Assembly: GCF_009740285.1 (NCBI RefSeq)
Contig: NZ_CP046566.1
Coordinates: 2,724,501 to 2,788,500 of the forward strand
DNA from: Phnomibacter ginsenosidimutans
GTDB lineage: Bacteria > Bacteroidota > Bacteroidia > Chitinophagales > Chitinophagaceae
Direction: 5' to 3'
Length of the DNA: 64,000 bases
Shown here: positions 8,259-17,727 of the stretch, piece after piece
Numbering within the stretch: position 1 is the stretch's first letter
Layout: the number at the start of each line of letters is the position of its first letter
Translations under genes and position numbers: made by a program
The notes under the pieces: generated by a model
Seen by the model: the letters and a program-made list of their open reading frames with translations, nothing else
Told to the model about the DNA's origin: nothing
Databases searched by the model: none

Positions 8259-9981
8259 TCAATAATCATATTCTCTCCGGAACATATTCCAGCGGATACC
8301 TATGCCAGCAACAGTTGTGGTTTGTTTGGCTTGTACATCGGTATCAAAAATGCGGTACATCAGGTTGGCATCGAGAAACAAATTTTCTTTCAACTCGTAA
8401 GATGCGGTAAAGGAACCAAGTACGCCTTTGCTGCCAATGCCACTCAGCATGGGATAATTACCCTCCCGCAAACGGCTACCACCAGCTGTGCTCAATGTGT
8501 TTAACCTGTTTACATTGCTGCCGAAGCTATAACCGGCACTATCGAGGCCTTGCTGCCAGTAGCTGGCCCTTGCTTGCAGGTACAATTTGCGCAGTGGTTG
8601 ATAGCGAACAATGCCCACCACTTCACGAAGATTGGCCCCCATCGGATGCGCCAGCGGCTGACGATAGTTGCTGTACGCTGTTACACTGTCGCCGCCGCTA
8701 TAAGTAAATGGACGGATTTGATTGCACTCCAATTGCAAGTCGAGATTGCTGATGCCCAATACATCTACATATTTGCCACCGAGTTGAAAAGCATGGCGGT
8801 TGCCCCACCAGTCGCTGCCGGTTTTGCCATCGCTACCATCCAGGTTGTCAAACAAATACTGGCCGTACAGCTGTACTTTTTTCAGCACATTGGCTTTGAA
8901 GTCAAGGCCCACGTTGGCATTGTTCTCGCCATCTTTTCTTCCCACCAATGTATTGAGCAAAATAACCGGTTGTAAATACGATGCTTTGAAAGCATTTTTC
9001 TCACCAAACACCATGCTTTCAAATACCCCCACATTCAACCACGGAAGCACATTTACGCTAAGGTGATGCGTGGCCATATATTTGCGGTCGTACAGGCGGT
9101 CGGTGCGCAATTGCTGTGCGGGAAAGACTTCTGAAAAAAGATTGGTGTAATTGAATTTGCCGATGCGTGTATTGAATTTCAGGAACAATGAAGGCGGTGC
9201 AACATTGCTGAGCAACAAACTGCGGTAGCCATTGCCAATAAACTGTTGGTCGTAGCCAAACTGCATGTTAATGTAACGGCTTACATTCCAGCTTACACTG
9301 CCTCTTGCATCGAAATAATCCACGCCCCTGTTGGTTTTGAAGTACTTCCAATAACCTGCACCAGGTACAGCTCCCATTGTATCTACAAAACGACGAAACT
9401 GCAACGGCCCCTGCTCCTGATTGTCTGTCAGGAAAAAATGAAAGCCGATTTTTTGTGCAATCAAGCCACGGGCTATCACGCCCTTGCTGTTTACAAACAC
9501 CCGCTTATCAAAATCGGTTTCAACGCTCTGCTGTTGATTGATAGCAGGATTGATAGACAAGTAAAAATCTTTGTTACTTACCTCAATCATATTGCCTTTG
9601 GTGGGCCACAAAAAACCTAAGAACGGCTGCTTACTTTTCCATGAAGGCATATCGGCTGTTGTGTATCGGCTTGTACTCACTGTTGTTAGCCTGAAAACGG
9701 TCTAGATTGTATTGATCTACCGCAGACAGTTGCCATGGATTTTGATTTTGCAGCAGCAGTTGCCGCACAGAATCGGCCACTGCCACATAAGCCTTTCGCA
9801 TGTATGGTTTTACTGTGCTCAGGTTCAGCGCATTGTTGGTGCCGGCCTTTATTTCCATGCGGTCGAGCAGCCAACCTTCTTTTGCCCACAATGGCACATA
9901 AGTAGTTTGCGCAACTGCGTTGGTCGTTATCAGAATCAATAATGCAGCCCAAATATTTCGCAACATATGCAGAGGTTTCAA
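8259..9981 (-). CDS. RemB/Wzi-like outer-membrane protein, copy 1 (frameshifted)
   Basis: Two overlapping reading frames together give one protein of about 570 residues matching the paralogue at 9987-11687. The 5' part (MKPLHMLRNIWAALLILITTNAVAQ signal peptide, then TTYVPLWAKEGW) stops at 9631; the 3' part continues in another frame. Removing one base near 9671 (aa to a on the coding strand) gives SEYSRYTTADMPSWKSKQP, which aligns with SEYSSYPATAWKSKKP in the paralogue. The motifs FIGNGYRSLLLS and QPLAHPMGANLREVVGIVRY resemble RemB (gliding motility) and capsule-assembly Wzi barrels. It may be a sequencing error or a recent pseudogene. It ends 5 bases after the paralogue. Confidence 0.75.
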
Positions 9982-9986
9982 CGGCG

Positions 9987-11687
9987 TTAATAATCGTAAT
10001 CTTTTCTAAACATATTCCAACGCAATCCAATGGTGAGCAGCGTTGTGTTCAGCTTGTCTTTGTTGGTTTCTTTGTAGCTGCGGTACTGCGCCTGTGCTTC
10101 TACAAACAGGTTTTCTTTCAGCTCATAGCTGGCAGTGATGGCAGCATTCAAACCTGTGGCCGGCATGCCGGTAAATAAGGGATAATTATCGCTGCGCAAA
10201 CGCAAACCACCCTGCCCGGTAGAACTGTATAACGTATTTGGATTGTAGCCAAAGTTGTAACCGGCACTATCGAGGCCTTGCTTCCAATAATTTACCCTGG
10301 CAAAAAAGTACAACTTGTTGGTAGGCTGATAACGAACAATACCAATGAACTCCCGCAGGTTGGCTCCCATCGGATGCGCCAGCGGTTGATTGTAATGCGC
10401 ATACGACCCTGTCGTATCTCTGAACTGATACATGAACGGCCGTATCTGGTTCATTTCTGCCTGCACATCCAAATTGTTGATGCCAAACGCATCAACATAT
10501 TTGGCCCCCAGCTGAAAGCCCTGCTTATTGCCCCACCAGTTGCGTTTGTTGCCAATCACTTCATCTTTTACAAATTCATCCAGCATTAACTGTCCGTAGA
10601 GTTGTGCTTTCTTAGCCACGTTGGCCTTGAAATCAAAACCAATGTTTGCATTATCGGGGCTACCATTTTGCTGCTCTATGCTGCGGTAAAAAATAACCGG
10701 TAGCATGTAGGCAAAATCATAACGGTTGGGCCGCCCAAAAATGATGGATTCAAAAAAGCCAATATTCAACCACTTGGTAGCATTCAAACTCAGGTGGTGC
10801 ATGGCGGCATACTTTTTATTCATGCGGTCGTTGCTGGCCTCAAACGGAGTAGGCGACAATTGCATGAACAGGTTGGTATAGTTGAGCTTCCATATGCGGG
10901 TATTCAGTTTTACAAACAACGATTGTCCGCTGAAGTCACTCAGCATTAAACTACGGTAACCATTGCCAATGAAATTTCTATCATAGCCCAGCTGTACATT
11001 GATGTATTTCGTTACGTTGGTAGCCAGGCTGCCCCGAAAATCGAAATAGCTGTAAGCATTGTTGCCGCTGGCTACATTGTAGCGGCCTGCACCAGGCACA
11101 GCGTTGTTGGTAGCCACAAAACGACGAAACTGTATCGGGCCATTTTCATTGTTGGCCGTGGCCTGAAAATGAAACGCCACTTTATTGCCAATCAATCCAC
11201 GACCACTGGCACCAAACGCCCGAAAGTGAATGGATTCATCGTAATCTTTTTCCATGCTTTGCTGCACACTAATAGCAGGATTAATGCTCATGTAAAACCC
11301 TTTTTGATTTACCTCCAGCATATTGCCGGGTGTTTCAAAAAAGCCTTTACCCAAAGGCTTCTTACTCTTCCAAGCAGTGGCAGGATAAGATGAATACTCG
11401 CTGCTGTTGGCTTGCAGCCGGTTGAGATTGTACAGGTCAACTGCACTAAAACCCGCGGCTTGCGCATCCAGTTGTAAACGGATAGAATCCGCTACCCGAA
11501 CATACGTGCCCCGCATCAGCGGCTTCACCGTACCCAGGTTCAAATCGTTGTTGCGCTGCAGTTTTATTTCCAGTCTTTCAAGCGTCCAGTTCTCTTTCGA
11601 CCACAACGGGAAATACGTGGTTTGTGCAGAAGCATACAATGTTGCGAACAGAAGCACAGCAACAAGCAGGGAATTCCTAATTTGCAT
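9987..11687 (-). CDS. RemB/Wzi-like outer-membrane protein, copy 2
   Basis: This intact 566-residue protein has a signal peptide (MQIRNSLLVAVLLFATLYASAQ) and a barrel-rich body with RemB-like blocks: RNFIGNGYRSLMLSDFSGQS, KLNTRIWKLNYTNLF, ATKWLNIGFFESIIFGRP, QPLAHPMGANLREFIGIVRY and a C-terminal strand GLRWNMFRKDYDY. RemB of Flavobacterium johnsoniae is needed for gliding on some surfaces, and Wzi anchors capsule at the cell surface; which role applies here is not decided by sequence. It is divergent from pyrC and followed directly by its frameshifted paralogue, so the pair is a tandem duplication transcribed together. Confidence 0.75.
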   Translation of the reverse strand: MQIRNSLLVAVLLFATLYASAQTTYFPLWSKENWTLERLEIKLQRNNDLNLGTVKPLMRGTYVRVADSIRLQLDAQAAGFSAVDLYNLNRLQANSSEYSSYPATAWKSKKPLGKGFFETPGNMLEVNQKGFYMSINPAISVQQSMEKDYDESIHFRAFGASGRGLIGNKVAFHFQATANNENGPIQFRRFVATNNAVPGAGRYNVASGNNAYSYFDFRGSLATNVTKYINVQLGYDRNFIGNGYRSLMLSDFSGQSLFVKLNTRIWKLNYTNLFMQLSPTPFEASNDRMNKKYAAMHHLSLNATKWLNIGFFESIIFGRPNRYDFAYMLPVIFYRSIEQQNGSPDNANIGFDFKANVAKKAQLYGQLMLDEFVKDEVIGNKRNWWGNKQGFQLGAKYVDAFGINNLDVQAEMNQIRPFMYQFRDTTGSYAHYNQPLAHPMGANLREFIGIVRYQPTNKLYFFARVNYWKQGLDSAGYNFGYNPNTLYSSTGQGGLRLRSDNYPLFTGMPATGLNAAITASYELKENLFVEAQAQYRSYKETNKDKLNTTLLTIGLRWNMFRKDYDY

Positions 11688-11705
11688 GCAGTTGTATTAG
11701 AATGA

Positions 11706-13055
11706 ATGAATAAACAAAGTATGCAAAATTACCTCATCAAAAACGCCTGCATCGTCAACGAAGGCCGCACATTTTTCTCAGACCTGTTAATAAAAAACGG
11801 ACGCATTGAGAAAATAGCGCCACAAATCAACTGCACAGAAGCGGTGGTGGAAATAAATGCCGAAGGCCTGCACCTGTTGCCCGGTGCCATTGATGACCAG
11901 GTGCATTTTCGGGAACCCGGTCTTACGCACAAGGCCAATATTTTCACCGAAAGCCGTGCAGCCGTAGCCGGTGGTGTGACCAGTTTTATGGAAATGCCCA
12001 ACACCGTGCCCAATGCACTCACACATGAGCTGCTGGAAGACAAATACCAGATTGCTGCTCAATCGTCGCTGGCCAATTATTCATTCTTCATGGGCACCAG
12101 CAACAGCAATGCCGATGAAGTGTTGAAAACCAACGACCGCAAAAAAGATGTGTGCGGCATCAAAATATTCATGGGTGCTTCTACCGGCAACATGCTGGTA
12201 GACAACTATCTGACATTGGATAAAATTTTCAGAGAAGCAGAAGTATTAATTGCCACGCATTGCGAAGATGAAAAAGTCATCAAACGCAACCTGCATGCTT
12301 TGCAGGGTGTGGAGTTGACGCCGCAGCATCACCCCGTCATCCGTGATGTAGAAGCCTGTTTTGAAAGTAGTTTTTCTGCCATTCAGCTGGCCAAAAAACA
12401 CAACACCCGACTGCACATTTTACACATCAGCACGGCCCGTGAGTTGCAGCTGTTTACCAATATGCTGCCGCTCAGCGAAAAGCGCATCACCAGTGAAGTG
12501 TGTGTGCATCACCTCCATTTTACCGCCGACGATTATGACCGTCTCGGCTATCAAATCAAATGCAACCCGGCTATCAAATCTGCCGATAACAAAGCGGCAT
12601 TGTGGGAAGCCTTGAACGATGACCGCCTGGATGTAATTGCCACCGACCATGCGCCGCATTTGCTCAGCGAAAAAGAACCACCCTATGCTCATGCACATGC
12701 AGGCCTGCCGCTGGTGCAGCACTCTGTGCTCATGATGATGAAGTATGTGCAGGAAGGCCGCATCAGCATCGAAAAAGTGGTGCAGAAAATGAGCCACAAC
12801 GTGGCCGACATGTTCGACATTGATCAACGGGGTTATATCCGCGAAGGCTACTATGCCGATTTGGTATTGGTAAACCTGCAGCAAAGCACCACCGTAAGCA
12901 AGGAAAATATTTTGTACAAATGTGGCTGGAGCCCGCTGGAAGGCGAAACATTGCCCGCCAGTATTAGCCACACTTTTGTAAATGGCCACTTGGCGTATGC
13001 AAATGGAGAACTCAATGCATCTCAGTTGGGTATGCGACTGCGCTTTAACCGTTAA
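11706..13055 (+). CDS. pyrC: Dihydroorotase
   Basis: A zinc amidohydrolase of de novo pyrimidine synthesis (carbamoyl-aspartate to dihydroorotate). The 449-residue protein has PGAIDDQVHFREPGLTHKA, the carbamylated-Lys region GIKIFMGASTGNML, metal ligands in THCEDE and LHILHIS, and ATDHAPH. The usual HxH metal pair reads QVH here, so the first His is Gln. ATG 11706 is the first start; ATG 11721 (MQNYLIKNACIVNEG) fits the family N-terminus equally well or better. It is followed after 27 bases by the MutS-like gene. Confidence 0.93.
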   Translation: MNKQSMQNYLIKNACIVNEGRTFFSDLLIKNGRIEKIAPQINCTEAVVEINAEGLHLLPGAIDDQVHFREPGLTHKANIFTESRAAVAGGVTSFMEMPNTVPNALTHELLEDKYQIAAQSSLANYSFFMGTSNSNADEVLKTNDRKKDVCGIKIFMGASTGNMLVDNYLTLDKIFREAEVLIATHCEDEKVIKRNLHALQGVELTPQHHPVIRDVEACFESSFSAIQLAKKHNTRLHILHISTARELQLFTNMLPLSEKRITSEVCVHHLHFTADDYDRLGYQIKCNPAIKSADNKAALWEALNDDRLDVIATDHAPHLLSEKEPPYAHAHAGLPLVQHSVLMMMKYVQEGRISIEKVVQKMSHNVADMFDIDQRGYIREGYYADLVLVNLQQSTTVSKENILYKCGWSPLEGETLPASISHTFVNGHLAYANGELNASQLGMRLRFNR

Positions 13056-13082
13056 CTTGTTGGCTGCTTACCTACCCTGCTT

Positions 13083-14399
13083 ATGAATATTGATCAGACA
13101 TCGCTGCGAGACCTTGCCATTTTTCATGCTGAAGAAGAGCAATCGGTTTTCAACACCCTCAACTTTACGCAAACCTCCGGCGGGGCACAATGGTTGGCCT
13201 ATTTGCTCAATCATCCTTTTAGTGATGTGAAGCCGATTCAGGAAACACAGGACCTGCTGAAACTGATGCTGCAAAACCAGGACAAATGGCCCAGCGGTAT
13301 CACTAATGGTACCATCATGGTGCTCGATAAATTTTATCAATCACAGATTGATAAAATTCCTTTCCCCACCAATGCGGCCAATGCTTTGTTGTACAAACTC
13401 ATTCACGGTCCCGACTATGCCATCATTCGCTACTCGGTTGGTCATGCCATTGATTTTTTGCAAGGCATGCAGCAGTTCATTGGCATGTTTGATGCACAAA
13501 AAACACCAGCCCTGTTGAGTGGCATGCTCAGCCGCATCCAACTCATGATGGCCCGTGAAGAAATCAAAGCGCTTATAGCTGTAACCAACAAACAACAATT
13601 GAGTGCCGTGCAACACCTGCATTATGGCTACTACCTGTTGTATCATTTCAAAAACCAAATCAATGATTTGATTGATATGCATGGCCGTCTGGAAGCCTAT
13701 CTCTCATTGGCCAAAGCCATACAGGTTCATCAACTCACTTTCCCCGATATTCAACCAGCGCCTGCGCCTTCTATCACTGCGAAAGGACTGCGTCATATTT
13801 TGCTCGAACATCCTACCGCTTACGATTTGGAATTGAATCAGGAAACGAATTTCATTTTCCTGACCGGTGCCAACATGGCTGGTAAAAGTACCTTCATCAA
13901 AGCGGTAGGTGTGGCGGCTTACTTGGCACATATTGGCATGGCAGTTCCTGCTACACAAATGCAGCTGTCGATATTCGATGGTATCCTCAGCAATATTCAG
14001 GTGAGTGACAATATTGTAAAAGGCGAAAGCTATTTCTTCAATGAAGTGCAACGCATCAAAAACACCATTACCCGCATCAACGACAACAGCAAGTGGCTGG
14101 TGCTGATTGATGAATTGTTCAAGGGCACCAACGTGCAGGATGCCATGCGTTGCAGCACTACCGTAATCAAAGGTCTGCTCAAAATCAAGAACTCTTTGTT
14201 TGTGCTCAGCACACACTTGTACGAAATTGGTGATGAACTACGCCCCTATCCCAACATTGCTTTCCGCTATTTCGAAACACAGGTAACGGACGAAGAATTA
14301 AAGTTCAGCTACCAACTCAAAGAAGGCATCAGTAACGACCGCCTCGGCTACCTCATTCTCAAACGGGAAGGTGTGGTGGAGATGATTGAGCGGTTGTAA
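13083..14399 (+). CDS. Short MutS-family ATPase (no mismatch-recognition domain)
   Basis: The 438-residue protein contains the MutS core lever domain and the C-terminal ABC-type ATPase: Walker A TGANMAGKST (about residues 262-271), Walker B LVLIDELFKGTN and the switch THLYEIG. It lacks the N-terminal mismatch-recognition and connector domains of true MutS and has no Smr nuclease tail, like the short MutS-related proteins common in Bacteroidota. A role in mismatch repair is therefore doubtful; the DNA structure it acts on is unknown. It lies 27 bases after pyrC on the same strand. Confidence 0.85.
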   Translation: MNIDQTSLRDLAIFHAEEEQSVFNTLNFTQTSGGAQWLAYLLNHPFSDVKPIQETQDLLKLMLQNQDKWPSGITNGTIMVLDKFYQSQIDKIPFPTNAANALLYKLIHGPDYAIIRYSVGHAIDFLQGMQQFIGMFDAQKTPALLSGMLSRIQLMMAREEIKALIAVTNKQQLSAVQHLHYGYYLLYHFKNQINDLIDMHGRLEAYLSLAKAIQVHQLTFPDIQPAPAPSITAKGLRHILLEHPTAYDLELNQETNFIFLTGANMAGKSTFIKAVGVAAYLAHIGMAVPATQMQLSIFDGILSNIQVSDNIVKGESYFFNEVQRIKNTITRINDNSKWLVLIDELFKGTNVQDAMRCSTTVIKGLLKIKNSLFVLSTHLYEIGDELRPYPNIAFRYFETQVTDEELKFSYQLKEGISNDRLGYLILKREGVVEMIERL

Positions 14400-14464
14400 G
14401 TCTTTCACAAAAAACCGTAAAACCACGCAGCGGTTGCATAACTGGCTTTCGTTATTTTTAGTGC

Positions 14465-16012
14465 ATGCTAGTAAAAACCTATGGCAGCGCTGTAATGGGT
14501 GTACACGCCGTTACCATTGTGCTCGAAGTGGATGTGAACAATCAGGGTAACCCCGGCTCTATTATTGTGGGCCTGCCCGACAATGCCGTAAAAGAAAGCA
14601 TGCAGCGGGTGGAAAGCGCCATTAAAAGCAACGGGTACAAAATGCCCCGCACCCGTGTGGTGGTAAATATGGCACCGGCCGATATCCGCAAGAGTGGCAC
14701 CGCTTTCGATTTACCCATGGCCATTGGTTTGCTGGGCGCAACGGAACAGTTGCAAAACAGCGATGCTTTCAAAGATTACATCATTATGGGCGAACTGAGT
14801 TTGGATGGTGAAGTACGTCCCATCAAAGGTGCTTTGCCCATGGCCATACAAGCCAGAAAAGAAGGTTACAAAGGTTTGATTGTGCCCAAACAAAATGCCC
14901 GTGAAGCCGCCATCGTCAACAATGTGGAAGTGTATGGTGTGCAGCACATCAACGAAGTGGTAGACTTACTCGAAGGCGTGAATACCATCCCTGCCACGGT
15001 GGTAGATACACGGGATGAATTTTACCATTCGCAATACCATTTCGATGTTGACTTTACCGATGTAAAAGGACAAGAAAACATCAAACGTGCATTGGAGATT
15101 GCCGCAGCCGGTGGCCACAATGCCATTCTGATAGGCCCGCCCGGTGCAGGCAAAACGATGCTGGCCAAACGCCTGCCTACCATACTGCCGCCACTCACGT
15201 TGCAAGAGGCTTTAGAAACCACAAAGATTCACAGTGTGGCAGGCAAGCTCCCAGAAAATGCAACGCTGATTAGCAAGCGGCCTTTTAGAAGCCCACACCA
15301 CACGGTGAGTGACGCAGCCTTAGTCGGTGGTGGTGGCAACCCACAGCCCGGTGAAATTTCGCTGGCCCACAATGGCGTGTTGTTTTTGGATGAACTGCCC
15401 GAGTTCAAACGCTCGGCCTTGGAAGTGATGCGGCAGCCGATGGAAGAACGAAGGGTGACTATCAGCCGGGCAAAAGTGGCGCTGGATTTTCCGGCTTCAT
15501 TTATGCTAGTGGCAAGCATGAACCCATGTCCATGCGGCTACTACAACCACCCCGAAAAAGAATGCAGCTGTCCTCCGGGTGCCGTGCAGAAATACCTCAA
15601 CAAAATCAGTGGCCCACTACTCGACCGCATCGATTTGCATGTAGAAGTAACGCCCGTTCCTTTCAGCGAACTCTCTGCCGCCAGTACTGCAGAAAACAGT
15701 GCACAAATACGTGAACGTGTGATGAAGGCGAGAGACATCCAATCGGAACGTTATAAGGAAAACGAAGGCATTTACTGCAATGCTCAAATCAATACCACTT
15801 TGCTACACCAGCATTGTACGTTGAACAACATCAGCGCCAACCTGCTGAAGATTGCCATGGAAAAACTGAACCTGAGTGCCCGTGCCTACGACCGGATTTT
15901 AAAAGTAAGTCGAACCATAGCCGACCTGGCCGGTAGCGCAGACATTCGGCCCGAGCATGTGGCAGAAGCCATTCAATACCGCAGCTTGGACAGAGAAGGA
16001 TGGGCGGGGTAA
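14465..16012 (+). CDS. comM: YifB/ComM-family Mg-chelatase-like AAA ATPase
   Basis: A 515-residue protein with an N-terminal S5/Lon-like domain (PGSIIVGLPDNAVKES), a central Mg-chelatase AAA domain with Walker A GPPGAGKTMLAKRLP and Walker B LFLDELPEF, a CPCGYYNHPEKECSCPPG cysteine cluster, and the C-terminal helical domain (LSARAYDRILKVSRTIADLAG). ComM homologues are hexameric branch-migration helicases helping integrate foreign DNA in natural transformation; that role here is inferred from the family. The ATG at 14465 follows TATTTTTA, a near match to the -7 box. Confidence 0.9.
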   Translation: MLVKTYGSAVMGVHAVTIVLEVDVNNQGNPGSIIVGLPDNAVKESMQRVESAIKSNGYKMPRTRVVVNMAPADIRKSGTAFDLPMAIGLLGATEQLQNSDAFKDYIIMGELSLDGEVRPIKGALPMAIQARKEGYKGLIVPKQNAREAAIVNNVEVYGVQHINEVVDLLEGVNTIPATVVDTRDEFYHSQYHFDVDFTDVKGQENIKRALEIAAAGGHNAILIGPPGAGKTMLAKRLPTILPPLTLQEALETTKIHSVAGKLPENATLISKRPFRSPHHTVSDAALVGGGGNPQPGEISLAHNGVLFLDELPEFKRSALEVMRQPMEERRVTISRAKVALDFPASFMLVASMNPCPCGYYNHPEKECSCPPGAVQKYLNKISGPLLDRIDLHVEVTPVPFSELSAASTAENSAQIRERVMKARDIQSERYKENEGIYCNAQINTTLLHQHCTLNNISANLLKIAMEKLNLSARAYDRILKVSRTIADLAGSADIRPEHVAEAIQYRSLDREGWAG

Positions 16013-16016
16013 GGCA

Positions 16017-16164
16017 ATTAGCTAATGTGCCAATTTGCTAATGTGCTAATGAGAAGAATATCGTTTACGCAAAAAAGTCCCGACAGATACCTGCCGGGAC
16101 TTTTTTATTATTTATAGAACTATCGTAATTAGCCAATTTGCACATTGGCACATTTTCAAATTAG
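16017..16164. repeat. AT-rich imperfect inverted arms around a terminator
   Basis: The left arm (16017-16052, words such as gctaatgtgccaatttgc) and the right arm (16128-16164, ccaatttgcacattggcac) are imperfect inverted copies of each other and flank the hairpin at 16071-16106. The right arm runs up to the stop of the E2 gene. No gene is seen. Confidence 0.5.
16071..16106. terminator. Bidirectional terminator between comM and the E2 gene
   Basis: AAAAAAGTCCCG pairs perfectly with CGGGACTTTTTT around a short loop, giving a 12-pair stem with a T run on both strands. It separates two convergent genes. Confidence 0.85.
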
Positions 16165-17504
16165 AAATTCCTATTGATGTCGAAAGCTTCGAGCTCACGG
16201 CTAACGGCGTTCAGGAAAGTGCTTCCCAATGCACCATCAATAATGCGGTGATCATAGCTCATGCTGATGTACATCATGTGGCGGATGGCAATACTGTCGC
16301 CTTGTGCGGTTTCTATCACCACCGGACGTTTTTTAATAGCACCTACAGCCATAATTGCTACCTGCGGCTGGTTGATGATAGGCGTACCCATAATGCTGCC
16401 AAACGTACCCACATTGGTAAGGGTAAATGTGCCGCCCATGGTATCATCGGGTTTCAGTTTGCCATTGCGGGCTGCATCGGCCAAGCCATTTACCTGCTTG
16501 GTAAGACCTACGAGATTCAACTGATCGGCACCTTTAATTACTGGCACAATTAAATTGCCCGTAGGTAAGGCCGTGGCCATACCCAGATTAATGTCTTTTT
16601 TGATAATGATTTTATCACCATCCACACTGCTGTTGAGCATGGGATATTTCTTCAGGCTTTTTACAACGGCCTCTATGAAGAGTGGTGTAAAAGTGATTTT
16701 AGCTCCTTCCCGTTTTTCAAATTCCTTCTTCACTTTTTCACGCCACAGTACCATGTTCGTTACATCGCATTCGGCAAAGCTGGTAACGTGAGCACTGGTA
16801 TGTTTGCTATCGGTCATGTGCTTGGCAATCACCTTACGCATCCGATCCATTTCAATGATTTCAACATTGCCACCATAGCTTACCGGCGATGGAGCCGGAG
16901 TTGTAGTAGCCACGGCATTGCTTGCAGGAGCCGCCACAGCCGGGGCCTGATATGAAGGCGCTGCAGGTGCAACTGATTTACCTCTGTTTTGCAGGTAAGC
17001 CATCATATCTTTTTTGCTCACCCGACCATCCAATCCAGTACCGGGAATGGTTTCCAACTCCGCCATGCTGATGCCTTCTTCCTGTGCAATTTTCAGTACC
17101 AAAGGAGAATAAAAACGTGGGCTGCCCGCCTGATGCACTGTTGCCGGCCGCATGTCTTCAGGCATTGTTGTGGGCTGATACGGAATCTCTTCGATGACAG
17201 ATGGAGCTGGCGTTGGCGCAGCTGCAGGTGCTGCAACAGGAGCAGCAGCGGCTACAGTGCCAGCAGCAGTTTGAATGCGGGCAATCACTGCACCAATCGG
17301 CACTACGTCATTTTCTTTATACAGTACTTCGGCCAATACGCCGGCAGCTGTACTGGGTACTTCGCTGTCTACTTTATCGGTGGCTATTTCGAGCACGGGC
17401 TCATCTTGAGCAATATTGTCGCCGGGCTTTTTGAGCCACTTTAAAATGGTGGCTTCCATAATGCTTTCGCCCAGTTTCGGCATAACCAAATCAACTACAG
17501 ACAT
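16161..17504 (-). CDS. 2-oxo acid dehydrogenase E2 (dihydrolipoamide acyltransferase)
   Basis: The 447-residue E2 core protein has one lipoyl domain (lipoyl Lys in ATDKVDSEVPS), an Ala/Pro-rich linker, an E3-binding domain (about residues 130-170, FYSPLVLKIAQEEGISMAELETI region), a second linker and the acyltransferase domain ending in SMSYDHRIIDGALG with the catalytic His and Asp. Sequence alone does not decide between pyruvate, 2-oxoglutarate and branched-chain 2-oxo acid complexes. No E1 or E3 gene is adjacent. A TACTTTTG box lies at 17541-17548 upstream. Confidence 0.92.
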   Translation of the reverse strand: MSVVDLVMPKLGESIMEATILKWLKKPGDNIAQDEPVLEIATDKVDSEVPSTAAGVLAEVLYKENDVVPIGAVIARIQTAAGTVAAAAPVAAPAAAPTPAPSVIEEIPYQPTTMPEDMRPATVHQAGSPRFYSPLVLKIAQEEGISMAELETIPGTGLDGRVSKKDMMAYLQNRGKSVAPAAPSYQAPAVAAPASNAVATTTPAPSPVSYGGNVEIIEMDRMRKVIAKHMTDSKHTSAHVTSFAECDVTNMVLWREKVKKEFEKREGAKITFTPLFIEAVVKSLKKYPMLNSSVDGDKIIIKKDINLGMATALPTGNLIVPVIKGADQLNLVGLTKQVNGLADAARNGKLKPDDTMGGTFTLTNVGTFGSIMGTPIINQPQVAIMAVGAIKKRPVVIETAQGDSIAIRHMMYISMSYDHRIIDGALGSTFLNAVSRELEAFDINRNF

Positions 17505-17540
17505 AACAATCGTTTTTCCTCAAATGATGTAAGAACTCCG

Positions 17541-17548
17541 CAAAAGTA
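17541..17548 (-). promoter_or_regulatory. -7 box upstream of the E2 gene
   Basis: TACTTTTG on the minus strand matches TAnnTTTG, 36 bases before the E2 start codon. No -33 element at the usual distance was found. Confidence 0.4.
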
Positions 17549-17700
17549 AGGTAAATGACTGCAAGGGTTTGCGGAGACCTTAATGCGTTGCAGGATACCT
17601 ATCCGTATAAGTACCTCAAACAATATACTTTTACCACAACATATTGTATTACCAAGGGTGGGCTAACGCTTTTTCACATGTGTCAAGCCCTTTCTTCCGC

Positions 17701-17708
17701 TACTTTTG
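17701..17708 (+). promoter_or_regulatory. -7 box upstream of hbd
   Basis: TACTTTTG matches TAnnTTTG and lies 19 bases before the ATG at 17728, which supports that start over an earlier one at 17644. Confidence 0.45.
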
Positions 17709-17727
17709 TGGCCAAAAATCTTGCCTG

